Source: Gnetum montanum | Lineage: Eukaryota > Streptophyta > Gnetopsida > Gnetales > Gnetaceae | Length of the DNA: 64,000 nucleotides | Reading direction: 5' to 3' | Assembly (NCBI GenBank): GCA_015680685.1 | Contig: MNCI01020673.1 | Location: forward strand, 423,216-487,215 | Shown here: positions 46,763 to 58,180 of the stretch, piece after piece | Layout: each line of letters begins with the position of its first letter | Position numbering within the stretch: the first letter of the stretch is position 1 | Notes under the pieces: model-generated | What the model was told of the DNA's origin: nothing | Database searches by the model: none | What the model saw: the letters and a program-made list of their open reading frames with translations, nothing else | Translations under genes and position numbers: made by a program

Positions 46763-47414
46763 AATGAGCGATGGAGTATTCAACACCCAAACATATGAGA
46801 TACCAATGTTCATGCGTAATCCCAATCGAACTTTACAAATAAGGCAATGTGATTATACCAGTAATTAGTTAGCGTTTGCAATCATTGTCTTCCCATGTGA
46901 GTTAGTAAAATCAATGCATATGGTTTAACTCATGATGAGGTATATGATAATTGATGTTGAATTGGCCATTATGCTCCTAGTAAACATGAAGTGAAAGTAG
47001 AGGTTTCTAAATCTAAGTGACAATAAAACAAATCTAAACTAGCCTATGCGATGAGAAGTCCATCCTAATCTTCCAATCATACCCTAGACTTTGTGCAACT
47101 ACTATTGGAATTACTAACTACCTCACTACTGGGAGTACCAAGTCATAGTACTACTAGGTTACCAAGTAGTTACACTTATGTGCTCAAGATCAGTCATACT
47201 CATTCTACTTAACGACATTAAAAGTAAATTACAAGTAATTATAAACATTAACTATGAAAAATAGTAAACGGTAAACTAATTGATGCAATGATGTAAAGTA
47301 ATCTCAATCTTTATTATTGGTCATGCAATGCATCCAAGTACATCACACTCGAATAAAGATTCCATTCAATTATAAAACATCACACTACAGGCACACACTA
47401 GCATGTTAAGGCTG
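46763..47414 (-). repeat. Truncated LTR (R-U5 only) of the Element 6 family inside Element 4
   Basis: The minus strand matches the Element 6 LTR from just downstream of its TATA box: GTGCCTGTAGTGTGATG near 47405-47389, then TCTTTATTCGAGTGTGATGT near 47360, GGTAACCTAGTAGTACTATG, and U5 to GAGCGATGG-type ends near 46763. U3 is absent. Element 4 sequence on the two sides corresponds to Element 5 positions about 57940 and 58930, so about 1 kb of Element 4 is missing here. Either a deletion removed U3 together with adjacent DNA, or an R-U5 cDNA was captured. Confidence 0.72.
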
Positions 47415-48180
47415 ATCAATCTTTCTTTCTATGCTAAACTAAGGTTAAGGTTAAGATCACAAGTTGTTGAAAGTGTACGGAGCTTGGATTGAATAAAAAG
47501 AGTTGGCAACTTCCTATACACCAACTTATAGGGAGAATAACCTATAGGGAGTTTCCAAGTTGAGCGGTAGGCTTAAAGGGCATCATTAAGTTTAGTGCTC
47601 CAATCTCTCCTATATTTTCTAGTTGTTCTTATAAAGATCTTAATGATTTTCCTATTTGTTATCTCAGCTTGACCATTAGCTTGGGGGTGGTAATATTTTA
47701 TTAATTTATATTCTATCCTTAAACATTGCATGAGCTTTTGAAAGGTAGTGCCTGTAAAGTGAGTACCATTGTCAGAAATAAGTGCACATGGCACACCAAA
47801 CCTATTGACAACATTTTGGTGTACAAATCGAGCATCTGTAGAAGATGTACAATCAGTGATGGTTACTACTTCTGCCCATTTCATATAATAGTCAACAACT
47901 ACTATGATATACACCTTTCCATTTAACATGGGTGTGATGGGACCCATGAAGTCAATGTGTCATATGTCAAAGGGTTCTAGTGGTTGGATCCACTACTAAG
48001 GACCCTCCATACAAGTGATCATCCCACCATCGCTTTCACAACATTCACAAGAGTAGACGAATTAGTGAGCATCCCTAAAGTGTGTTAGCCAATAATACCC
48101 TACCATCAAGATCTTAATGGTCATGCGTCTCCCAGCATAGTGGCCCCCACAAGGACCCTCATGAGGATCTTAGAGAATGT
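47415..48180 (-). pseudogene. Element 4 integrase
   Basis: The open frame 47947-47573 has MGPITPMLNGKVYIIVVVDY, TDCTSSTDARFVHQNVV, LISDNGTHFTGTTF and NGQAEITNRKI: second D and E present. The C-terminal part reads to about 47415 (DLNLNLSLA, KERLI) and is cut there. The N-terminal zinc region is around 48170-48010 with frameshifts. Confidence 0.88.
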
Positions 48181-48429
48181 GTAGTTAATCAGCATCAAGA
48201 ACACGCCAATGAGTTAGGCCATCAGCACACACCTTATAAAGGTCTCTTTTGATCTCCATGAAGTGTTTGGCCTAATGAAGAAACTATTGTTTCTTCCTAC
48301 TATCCAGCTCTTGTGGCATCTCCTAAGAAAGAAGGTAGGTGAGGATGTCATCATACCAGTTAAGTTCATTAGGCACTCATTCATTTATAACACCAGTAAT
48401 GAGGAGTTCATCAGGAAATTAATCATAAA

Positions 48430-49760
48430 GTGGGCTCTTCTCCTCTTTTTTGTCCCATCTTAACTGAGATAAGTAATCAGAAACCACATTCTCGGTTTCC
48501 TTTCAATCTACCATCGTAAGACCAAATTCTTGCAAGATCATAAGCCACTGTATGATATGGGGGCTCACCATTGGTTTGTTTATCAGGAACTAGATTACAC
48601 TATGGTCTTTGTGCACAAACACCTTGTACTTAAGCACATAGTACCTGAATTTCTCTAAGGCATACCCCACTGCCATCAACTCTTTCTTTGTTGTGATGTC
48701 ATTTAGTTGTAAACTCACAATGCATTAGCTCATATAGTGGATATAGTAAGGAAATTTTTGATTGTCCAACTATGTGAGCAAGGCTCTCAAGGCATAATTT
48801 GATGCATCTGTCATAATGTGGAATGATCTAGACTAATCAAGTACTCATAGAATTGGAGTTTCTACAAGCTTCTACTTAAGTTACTAGAATGCATTCTCAC
48901 ATCTCTCAGTCTAGATAAATGAAGCATCCTTCATTGTAAGCTTCACCAATGATTTGATGATCTTAAAAAAATTATTTGTAAAGCATCAGTACAGGCCAGT
49001 GTGACCAAGGAATGATTGGACATCTTTGATAGTTTTTAATTGATGAGTAATTCCTTAGATGATCCTTATTTTCTCAAGGTTCATCTCAATTGCTTTTTGA
49101 AATATTATGTGCTCCAAAATAATGCCTTTCTAGATCATCAAAGGCTACTCAAATGTAGCACCATAAGTGAAGAAGTCATCCATGAAGACTTCCACCCTGC
49201 TACCAATCTACTATTGAAAGATACTCAGGACAAGGCGTTAGAAGATAAGAGGAGCATTTCATAGACCAAATGGCAACTTTTTGTATGTAGAAATCCCCTA
49301 GGAACTTGTAAATGTGGCTTTAGCTTGATCCTTGCGCGCAATCTAGATTTGGTTATAGCCATTGTAACCATCTAGAAAGCTGTAAAAGCAATGCCCAAAA
49401 CTGGTATCCAACACCTAGTCCATAAATGATAACAAGAAATGATATTTATAAATCACCATGTTCAACATCTTAAAATTGATACAAACCCTCCATTTGCCAT
49501 ATTTCTTTGGCACTATCACTAGTGGGCTAATCCACTCACTATCCATAATAAGATAAATGAACCTTGCCTTGAGGAGTTATTCAATCTCCTCCTTGGGGAT
49601 TAGCTTTAGTTTGGGGTTCAACCATCATTGCAGTTGCCTCTTTAGCTTCATGGAAGGATATGTATAGATGCAATGATGGCATAGCCTTGGATCAATTCTA
49701 GTGAGTTCAAGATATGACTAGGTAAAGGCTATTGGCCATTTGTTGACTACCTTCAACAAC
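48430..49760 (-). pseudogene. Element 4 reverse transcriptase and RNase H
   Basis: Minus-strand RT from about 49590 (YPLIMDSEWISPLVIVP-like) through the FMDDF segment near 49185-49170, with a deletion between 49145 and 49140 where the related copies have the thumb segment QALDYLEQVLKRC. RNase H pieces at about 48810-48440 (TDASNYAL, HKDHSVI with D kept, VVSDYLSQL). Many frameshifts, the most decayed RT of the five. Confidence 0.8.
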
Positions 49761-50149
49761 TTTTCTTTTTGTTTAGAAGCAAGGTTGGCATTGATTATCA
49801 CTAACTTTCCATTGTTCAGAAAAGCATATTTAATGTTGGCAAGTATAGTTTTCAACTCTAGGGGCTCATGTTTAAAGTTTTCAAGTATTTACAATGCTCC
49901 TCCATAAGTGTCATCAGATTCATCAAAGAGTTGGCAATGGATCTACTCCATCTTATCCATGCCTTTAATGTAGGCACTTGTCAGGCTCTTAGTTGGTTCC
50001 ATGCAAATTATTGAGCTACTATCAGGATTAGTTGTCAACCACTAGATGGCTTCTTGTTTTGTGGCTACTGCATACAAGCACCTTTGAATTTCAAACACAT
50101 CTACACATTGTCTACATGTTGTGATGAATGTACTTTTTACAAACCATAG

Positions 50150-50620
50150 TTTCTACACATAGTTGCACCCTGTGTCACTATATGCAATGCATGGAACTAT
50201 CTTCTTCTCTATCTTCCTGAATGCATTTTCCTTGGAAATATCCAAGGAGAGGTTTCTAATTCCCAGTTGTGCATCAATGGTGCTCAACTAAGCCCTTCCC
50301 ATGATGATTAGGAAGTCTCCCTTGTAGTTATCAATATGGATCACTAGGAAGTTAGCAAAATAGAACCACCCACAAATGGTGGTCACAATGTCCTCCACTA
50401 GCCCCAAAGAAATAGCGATGGACTGATCTGCCAACTCAAGACAAATGTTGCTCTTCTTGAGTGGAGGTAGGTTCCAAGCTTTATACATCTCATGAGAAAT
50501 TATATTTACACCAAAACTTGAATCCAAAAGAGCCTTGTAAGGCTTGTTCCTAATGATTTATAGGTAAATAAGGGGACTCCCAGGATTAGATCTTTTCCTC
50601 GAAAGGAGGGTAACCTTAAT
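50150..50620 (-). pseudogene. Element 4 protease
   Basis: An open frame 50527-50288 has MDSSFGVNIISHEMYKAWNL (active site D-S-S), LELADQSIAISLGLVEDIV, CGWFYFANFLVIHIDNY and LIIMGRA. The C-terminal half (TIDAQLGIRNLSL-like) follows after a stop. A linker to RT covers about 49760-50150. Confidence 0.83.
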
Positions 50621-51220
50621 CCAATTTGTTACCGCATGGGTCAACATGATGGTATGCACTTTGGGAGGTGTTTGGTTTGAAGGAAACTTGAAGGATGTAG
50701 ATGCAAAGGATGAGGGAGAAGCAAGGCTATCAACTGCGTATGTCTGTGAGGGCTTTGTAGGACTGTTGGTTCAAAAGAATGGTCTTTTTTGGGATTTATT
50801 TTCTGAACCACTCTGCTAAGGAGTTGGTTGTAAGTTAATAGCCCTGGTGGTATGGTGTTGCTATCACTGGGCTGGAATTTCATCCTACATTGATAGAGTA
50901 GGTGGTAATTGAGTTGAGGGTGGAGGGACATGTGTAGAAGGATGAGAAGGTTAGTGAGGAAATGGGAATTCCCCTCTTGGAGATTGGTCTTTGTAGTATT
51001 CAGGAGGGTAGTAGTGATGTTGGAATGAAGCATGACTGAAAGAGTCACATAGAAAAATGGGTTGTTGAACACAGTACCCATATGGATTAGGCTACTAGTA
51101 AGGATACTACGGCCTTGGTGGTGGCATCCCCTACAACCGTGGATGCTGCCACTACTAGTACTACTCATAAGGTTGTGATGGAGCTCCACTCAAATAATAG
51201 GCTTGTTGTTGGTGGAACTA
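50621..51220 (-). pseudogene. Element 4 gag, C-terminal tail only
   Basis: Only the P/Q/Y-rich tail of gag and the start of the protease leader remain (about 51220-50621; the PYxxxPNPYGYCVQQPI region and MLTHAVTNWIKVTLL). The rest of gag is separated by the Element 5 insertion and lies outside the window. Confidence 0.82.
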
Positions 51221-52073
51221 TGATGAATCATAAATGGGCTACATCGACTAAGCCTTATTGACTAGGCTCTGTTGACTAGGACCTATTGACATAGTGTCTA
51301 TTTTGGCCTATAAATACATATTCACCCGTCGTGTTTATGGCATGTCTTGTCATAGTTGTAATGAAGCTCTTGTAGTTTGATCATTTGGAAGTTAGAATAT
51401 TTTTCTAAGCACCTGTAATAGGATTCAAGAGTGTATGGATCTTTATTTAAGCACTATTGTACCTAAGCATAGCAGTGTGTGCAGCAATAAAGATGAGCTT
51501 TTTTATAAACCTTGTAGCACTTTGAAATAGATTAATTATTTATTTATGCATGTAATGTTTTATGCAATTTTCCTTAACGCTTTAAGTAATTAAATAATTA
51601 ATTAGATTAAAGCTAGATTAAGTAATGATTAATTAGGCACATAAGTACGACCACTTTGAGCATATGCTTGGCACTTAGTAGTCCTAGTAACGCTTAATGT
51701 TTGGTAACTTAGTATCGTTAAACATATTCAGCATGTCTACAGCAAGTAGGACCAGATGCTTATGTTAGGAATAGTTAGACCTTGGTTAGTTAGATTAAAT
51801 TATCAATTAAATTACTTCATTCCTTTCATCCTTAGTTTTAAGCATCCAAAACATAAAATATAAATATAATAAAAATCATATGCCTCAATTACACTTAACC
51901 ATACCTTTGCATGTCACAAGTGTAATTAGGAAGACAATGAATGACTATTAGGGCAAGTTCACTTCATAGAGACTATTGTACTAGAAGACATAGAGTCCAT
52001 GAAATTCAACCAGATCATGTGTAAATGCTTAGTGATTTGTATGGTTAGACATAGGGGTATTCATTGCTCATCA
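51221..52073 (+). repeat. Element 5 5' LTR
   Basis: 853 bp, TGATGAAT...GCTCATCA. U3 has three TTGACTAGG-like units between about 51252 and 51288. TATAAATA at 51309-51316. R-U5 keeps the group pattern (CTTTATTTAAGCACTATTGT, GGTAACTTAGTA). Confidence 0.94.
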
Positions 52074-52074
52074 T

Positions 52075-52092
52075 TGGTGTCCTTGCCAAGGA
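52075..52092 (+). other. Element 5 primer-binding site (tRNA-Asp)
   Basis: TGGTGTCCTTGCCAAGGA begins one base after the LTR. It is the tRNA-Asp-complementary site with five changes. Confidence 0.85.
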
Positions 52093-52227
52093 CTTGCTTG
52101 TGTTTGAAACATGTGCTATTTAGCTATAGTGAAAATCATTAACATCATTGGATGAACCCTAAGGTTAAAAATCATTCTAAAAAAATATCATAATTTAAGA
52201 ACACTAATATCTTATTCTAATTGCAAA

Positions 52228-54560
52228 ATGTCTTCTTCTCACAAGCATGATGATACTAAACCATTCATGCCTCAAGAATGTAGGGTGGTATATACTCATC
52301 CAGATGAGTATGTGCTTGACTTCACATTCATCCTACATCAAGATGAACAATTGCAGTGTTGAGATATAGAGGGCAACATTGTAATGTCTCCTGATCGATC
52401 TATGCCCAAGATGCTACTCTAAACTCTTAGGAGGTTAGACATCTAGGATCTTCAAGAAGAGTATGCTGTGCATAACCATAATTATCCCCACCCCCCCTCC
52501 CTCCCTCCTGAAACATAATATAGGAGAGATTGACAACAAGAGAAGCACCATGAAGCTATGAAGGAGAAACAATTTACTAATCCCTTATTCTTGCTCAACA
52601 GAAACAACAATGAGGTAAGGGTTCTCAACATGAAGATTATGCATCCCTTGATATTGGTGATGGGGGCTTGAACCTAAAGCTACAATCTACTATTAACAAT
52701 CCGAGTTTAAGAAAAAGTGGGAGTTAAAGTAGGGGCTTCAACAAGCATCAAGATGACAAGAAAGTTGACGAACGTGGTTGTGACAAGCATAAAGGAGGTG
52801 GCAAACACCATAGTGGTGGCAATCCTCCTCCCTCTTCCTCTGCATCTTCTTCTTTCTCTTTTGGTTTTGATAGATGCTACAGAAAGGACAACTATGATAA
52901 AGGTGAATAACGGGACAATAATGATTGTTGAGCCTACCATGAACGAAGGGATAGCAGAGGACATCATAGGCATCATTGAAATAATGATGATGATGAGGCT
53001 TTACTGTCAACTTAGAGTATGTTGAATATAGCAAAGGCAGAGAAAATTCCAAACAGGCATGTGAAAGATAGTTGGATCAAGTGACTTGACATAAATAATA
53101 TCCCTAGATTTTAGGGGGGATATAACTCTAATTTGCAAACACATCTTCAAGCCTTTTATGATGTCTATGCCTTATAGAATATTGAAAATGATTGGCAAAA
53201 ATTAAAGCCATTTCCCAATACATTCATCAAGGAAGTAGAAAGCTAGTATTGATCCTTAGAGTTGGAATCCATTCATAGGTGGACTATAATGCCAGATTTG
53301 TTCAATGATAAATACCAGACATACTCCCAAGTGTCTAATCTAAGAAGGCAAATCCAAGGATGGAAGCAAGGAACACATGAACCCTTGGACATTGTCATGG
53401 GTAGATACTATTCTCTCATATACCAATGCCCTAGCCATGGTTATTCTAAGCAAGACCAACTTTGCCACATCATAGATGAACTTAGATAAAAAATGAGAAC
53501 TCTTGGGGTTTATGCCTAAGAAAGAATATCAAAACTTAGAGTCCATAAAATCTAAAGGCTAATAGAGTAGGTAGCAAAAAAAGGAGTGCTGAGGAAATAG
53601 GAAAGTCCTAAGGAATATAACAATGACCCTTCCATTAGAAAAAGGGAGGTCTGATTTTGTGACAACAAGGAGGATTCACCACTTGATGAGGTGGTGTAGC
53701 AAAAAACCTTGCCAATACAAAAATTTGTTTCCAATATATCGACCAAGGTTGATAAATTATGGGACTCTTTGAACAAAAAATTTCCAAATTGCTCTAAAAA
53801 TCACAAAAGAATTAAGAGAGCAGAGTAGTTATCATGATCACGGGAGGTAGAAAGAAGCTGAACATGCCTACCAAAGGGATAAGGCCAAGGCTACAACAGT
53901 AGAAGAGGTTGTGGATTTAGAATCAGATAATGATGGTGCCTGTGACATCTACCAATATGAACTTCCTAAAGGATGTTGCCCTATTGTGTCACACTTGCAA
54001 GAGTCTGGGGTGTACACGTTGAATCCTAGATTGGCAAAAAGGCAAGCACCTAGAAGATTGCCTTATCCTCAAGGTAGTCCAAGGTAGTTCCACCAACAAC
54101 AACAAGCTTATTATCCAATTGGAGATCCACCCCAACCATATGAATAATACCAGCAGTGGTAGCACCCATAATCATGGGAGATGCCACCACCAAGGTAGTA
54201 GTACCATTATAAGATCCATATGGGTATTATGTTCAATAACCAATGTCTCCATGTGACTCTTTTAGTTATGTTCCTTTTCAACATCACTACTACCCTCCAG
54301 AGTATTACAGAACTCATTTTTCATCTAATAGAGGGGAAACCCCATATCCCTATCATCCTCCTCATCCTTCAACACATGGTCCTTCATCTTCAACCCAATT
54401 ACCACCTACTTCATCCATGCAGAGTGAGCTTCCAACCTAACTACACAACAATGTAATGCTACAAGGGTTGTTAACTTATAGCTAGCTCCTCAACCTAGTG
54501 GTTTGGAACTAAGATCCTATAAAAGATCATTCATTTGAACCAATAGCCCTATTAAACCCT
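52228..54560 (+). pseudogene. Element 5 gag
   Basis: ATG at 52228 (MSSSHKHDDTKPFMPQE) gives a clean N-terminal block (HPDEYVLDFTFILHQDEQLQ) with stops later. A C-rich run lies at about 52489-52508. Ser/Pro and Arg/Asp linker about 52820-53010. Capsid about 53030-53570; its best frame is 53262-53489 (IHRWTIMPDLFNDKYQTYSQ, YYSLIYQCPSHGYSKQDQL). Compact cysteine motif CDIYQYELPKGCC near 53941-53979 (second Cys is Tyr). P/Q/Y-rich tail about 54080-54450. Confidence 0.88.
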
Positions 54561-54571
54561 CAACTACTTAT

Positions 54572-55735
54572 GTGGCTAATCACCTTGTATCTTCTTCATC
54601 CTCTGCATCCATTCCTTTTGAGAGCCCTTCAAACCAAATGCCTCCTAAGATCTACACAATTATGTTAATCCACGATGCATCAAATTGGATCAAGGCTAGC
54701 ACCCTTCCTAGGAAAATAGCTAATCCTAGAAATCCTCTCATTTATTTGCATATTATTGGGAATGAGCTATGCAAAGCTCTTCTTCACTCAGGTTTTGGAG
54801 CTAATCTTATTTCTCATAAAATGTCTTATTTCTCATAAAATGTACAAAGCTTGGAACCTATCTCATCTCAAGAAGAGTAACATCTATTTAGAACTAGGAG
54901 ATCACTCCATCACTATTCCATTGGAACTAGTAGAAGATATTGTGCCACTAGCTATGGGAGGTCTTATCCTACCAATTTTCTAGTAATCAAAGTTAACAAT
55001 TATAAAGGGGACTTCTCAATAATTATGGGAAGGGCTTGGTTGAGCATTGTTGATACAAAAATGTGCATCAAAGATCTTTCCCTAGAAATTTTCAAGGAAA
55101 ATGCGCTCAAAAAGATCAAGAAGAAGTGAGTTCCATGCATTGTGTATAGTGATATAGGGTGTAACTACATGCAGAAACTTTGGTCCATGAAAGAGCATTC
55201 ATTTCTACGTGTAGGTAGTGTGCAAATGAAGTAGATATTCAAAGGTTTTTGTACATAGTAGCCACAAAATAGGAAGGCACCCAATGACTAATAGTTGATC
55301 TTGGAAGTAGCATACTTTGCATGGAACCTACTAAGAGTCTGACATGTGCCTATAATGAAAACATGGATGAACTAGAGTAAGTTCACCACCAACTCTCTAA
55401 TGATGCAAATGATGATACTAATTAGGGAGAGTTGGAAATCCCTAAAAATTTTAAATAATAGCCCTTAGAGTTGAAACCTCTACCTACTAGCATGGAGTAT
55501 GCATTTTTGAAAAATGGCAAGTCGATAATCATCAATGCCAAGCTTGCTTCTGAACAAAAAAAAATGTTATTGAAGGTGGTCAACAAATGGCCAACATCAT
55601 ATCTACATTGATCCTAGGATATGCTAGCATCGTGTCTACACTAATTCGACCATGAACTCATGGGGATTGATCTTAGGATATGCCAGCATCGTATCTACAC
55701 TGATTAGACCATGAGGCCAAAGAGGTAGCCACAGT
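54572..55735 (+). pseudogene. Element 5 protease and linker to RT
   Basis: The leader IMLIHDASNWIKASTLPRKI is followed by LCKALLHSGFGANLISHKM, so the active-site D is H. A 19-bp direct duplication (54805-54823 and 54824-54842) repeats 'LISHKM' and shifts the frame. LGDHSITIPLELVEDIV follows. The linker contains a second tandem duplication of about 60 bp (55608-55654 and 55668-55714). Confidence 0.84.
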
Positions 55736-55739
55736 AGTG

Positions 55740-56900
55740 ATTAAACCCTAAATTGAAGCAAATCGTGAAAGAGGAAATCAAGCAACTCCTTAAGGCAGGG
55801 TTTATCTATCCCATTGTGGATAGTGACTAGGTTAGTCCACTCATGATTGTGCCAAAGAAAGATGGCAAGTAGTAGGTTTGCATCAACTTCTAACTATTGA
55901 ATATGGCAACATTCAAAGATCACTTTCCATTGTCATTTGTGGATCAAGTGTTGGACACTATTTTTGGGAATTGCTATTATAGCTTCCTAGATTGTTATAT
56001 GGGCTATAACCAAATCTAGATCATGCCAAAATAACATTTATGAGTCCTTGGAAAACTTTTTCATATTGAAAGATGCCTTTTGATCTATATAATGCTCTTA
56101 CAACATTCCAATGCTTGGACTTGAGAATTTTTTAGCAACAAATTGGTTGTAGGGTGGAAGTTTTCATGGATGATTTCTCCACCTATGGTAGTACATTCAA
56201 GAAAGCCTTAGACTACCTTAAGAAAGTGCTTAAAAGATGTGTGAAGATGAATCTTCAACTCAAGTGGCAAAAGAACCATCTAATGATCCAGGAGGGCATT
56301 GTACTGGGACACAGAATTTCTTAGGTAGGGATTGAGGTGGACCCTGAAAAGATAAGGATCATCCAAGGAATAACTTGTCAACTGAAAACCATTAAAGATG
56401 TTCAATCATTCCTTGGACACATTGGCTACTACCAGCAATGCATAGAGAATTTCTCTAAGATCGTAAAACTATTGGTTGACTAACAAAGGAAGATGCTCAA
56501 TTCATTTGGACCAAGGAATGCAAAAATGCATTCCAGAGCCTCAATTAGAAGCTCTTAGAGACTCCAATTCTACAAGCACCTAACTAGTCCAGACCATTTC
56601 ATATCATGACAGATGCATCAAATTATGCCTTGGGAGCCATGCTTACACAATTGGACAACAAGAAATGTTCATGTTACATCCACTACACAAGTCAAAACAT
56701 TGTGGGTGCACAATTGAATTACATGACAATAGAGAAAGAACTAGTGGGAGTGGTGTATGCTCTAGAGAAGTTTAGGTACTATATGCTCAGATATAAAGTG
56801 TTTGTGCACATTGACCACAATGAAATTCACTTCTTGATGAATAAGCCAAAGGTGAGCCCCCATGTCATATAGTGGTTGATCACTTGTCTTGGTTACGATG
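55740..56900 (+). pseudogene. Element 5 reverse transcriptase and RNase H
   Basis: RT motifs KAGFIYPIVDSD, LLNMATFKDHFPLSFVDQVL, SFLDCYMGYNQI, and an intact FMDD box in VEVFMDDFSTYG-like text at about 56158-56187, in different frames after a small deletion near 56020. RNase H 56606-56872 (TDASNYALGAMLT, EKELVGVVYALEKF, HIDHNEIHFLMNK) lacks its last part: about 70 bp is deleted near 56878, removing the final acidic residue. Confidence 0.88.
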
Positions 56901-57149
56901 GGATAACAAAGAGGATAGCCTACTCTCTGATCAATTTCCTAATGAACTTCTCTTTATAGGTGTAATAAATGAACAAGTACTCATAGAACTAAAATGATAT
57001 GATGACATCATCACTTATCTTCTCACTCAAGAGATGCCACAAGATCTGGACTACAGAAAGAAACAATGGTTTCTTCATCAAGCCAAATGCTTCATTGAAA
57101 TCAACAAATACCTTTATAAGGTATGCACTGATGGCCTAGTTCGTTGGTG

Positions 57150-58180
57150 TATAGTTGATGCTAATCAACTATGCATTCTATAGAATACTCATGTGGATCC
57201 TTGTGGGGGCCACTATGCTGAGAGACACATAGCCATTAAGATCTTGATGGTAGGGTATTATTGGCCAACCATCTTTAGGGATGCCCACCAATTTGTCTAC
57301 TCTCATGAACACTATCAACAAGATGGTGGGATGATTACTCAAATAGAAGGATCTCAACAATGGATTCAACCACTAGAACCTTTTAACATTTGGGGAATTG
57401 ACTTCATGTGTCCCATCATGCCTATGTCAAATGAAAAGGCATACAAAATCATCATCGTTGACTACTACATAAAATGGGTAGAAGTAGTAGCCATTATTGA
57501 CTATACATCATCTACTACTATGCAGTTTGTATAACAAAATGTTGTAAGCAGGTTTAGGGTGCCATGTGCATTGATTTCTAACAATGGAACCCATTTCACA
57601 GGCACCACTTTTTGCAAGATCATGCAACACCTGGGGGTTGAAAATAAATTAACAACACCTTAGCACCCAAGCCAATGGTCAAGCAAAGGTTACTAATAGG
57701 GAGATTATAAAGATCTTAATGAGAATTATTAGCAAATATAGGAAGGACTAGAGCATAAGACTCAATGATGTCCTTTGGGCCTAGCGCTCAACATGGAAAC
57801 TCCCTATAAGATACTCTTCCTATGAGTTGGTGTATGGAAAACTACCAACGCTTCCTATTCAATCTAAGTTTTATACACTTTCAACATCATGTGACCTAGA
57901 TCTTGACCTAAGTCCAGCACAAAGAGAACGACTGATCAACCTTAATGTGCTAGATGAAAATTGATTAGTGGTCATGTCTTGGAATGAAGTGCACAAGGCA
58001 TCCAGCAAGCAATGACATGACCTAAGAATAAGGAAAGTCAAATTTCAACCTAGAGATAAGGTTCTCTATTGGAACCCCACATACATACCTCAATGAACTA
58101 AGTTCCAAATGTTGTGGTAAGGGCCTTACATCATACATGAAACTTTTTCTTCTAGGGTCATGTTAATTTACAAACCTGAG
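57150..58180 (+). pseudogene. Element 5 integrase
   Basis: Frame 57193-57534: DPCGGHYAERHIAIKILMVG, FRDAHQFVYSHEHYQQDGG (both zinc Cys changed to H and Y type residues), WGIDFMCPIMPMSN. Then ISNNGTHF, in which the second catalytic D is N, and a frameshift in the E region. C-terminal SYELVYGKLPTLPI, RKVKFQPRDKVLYWNPT. Non-functional. Confidence 0.9.

Larger units (their letters stand above)
44328..51220 (-). mobile_element. Element 4: Ty3/gypsy LTR retrotransposon, 5' part cut off by Element 5
   Basis: Minus-strand element with a 3' LTR at the left, pol, and part of gag. At 51220 its gag (GTGGAACTA) stops abruptly at the TGATGAATC start of Element 5. Its 5' LTR and gag start must lie beyond Element 5, outside this window. 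The base block GAGAG (44323-44327) is the left half of its target duplication. It also carries an LTR remnant of another family and a deletion in the integrase-to-3' region. Confidence 0.92.
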
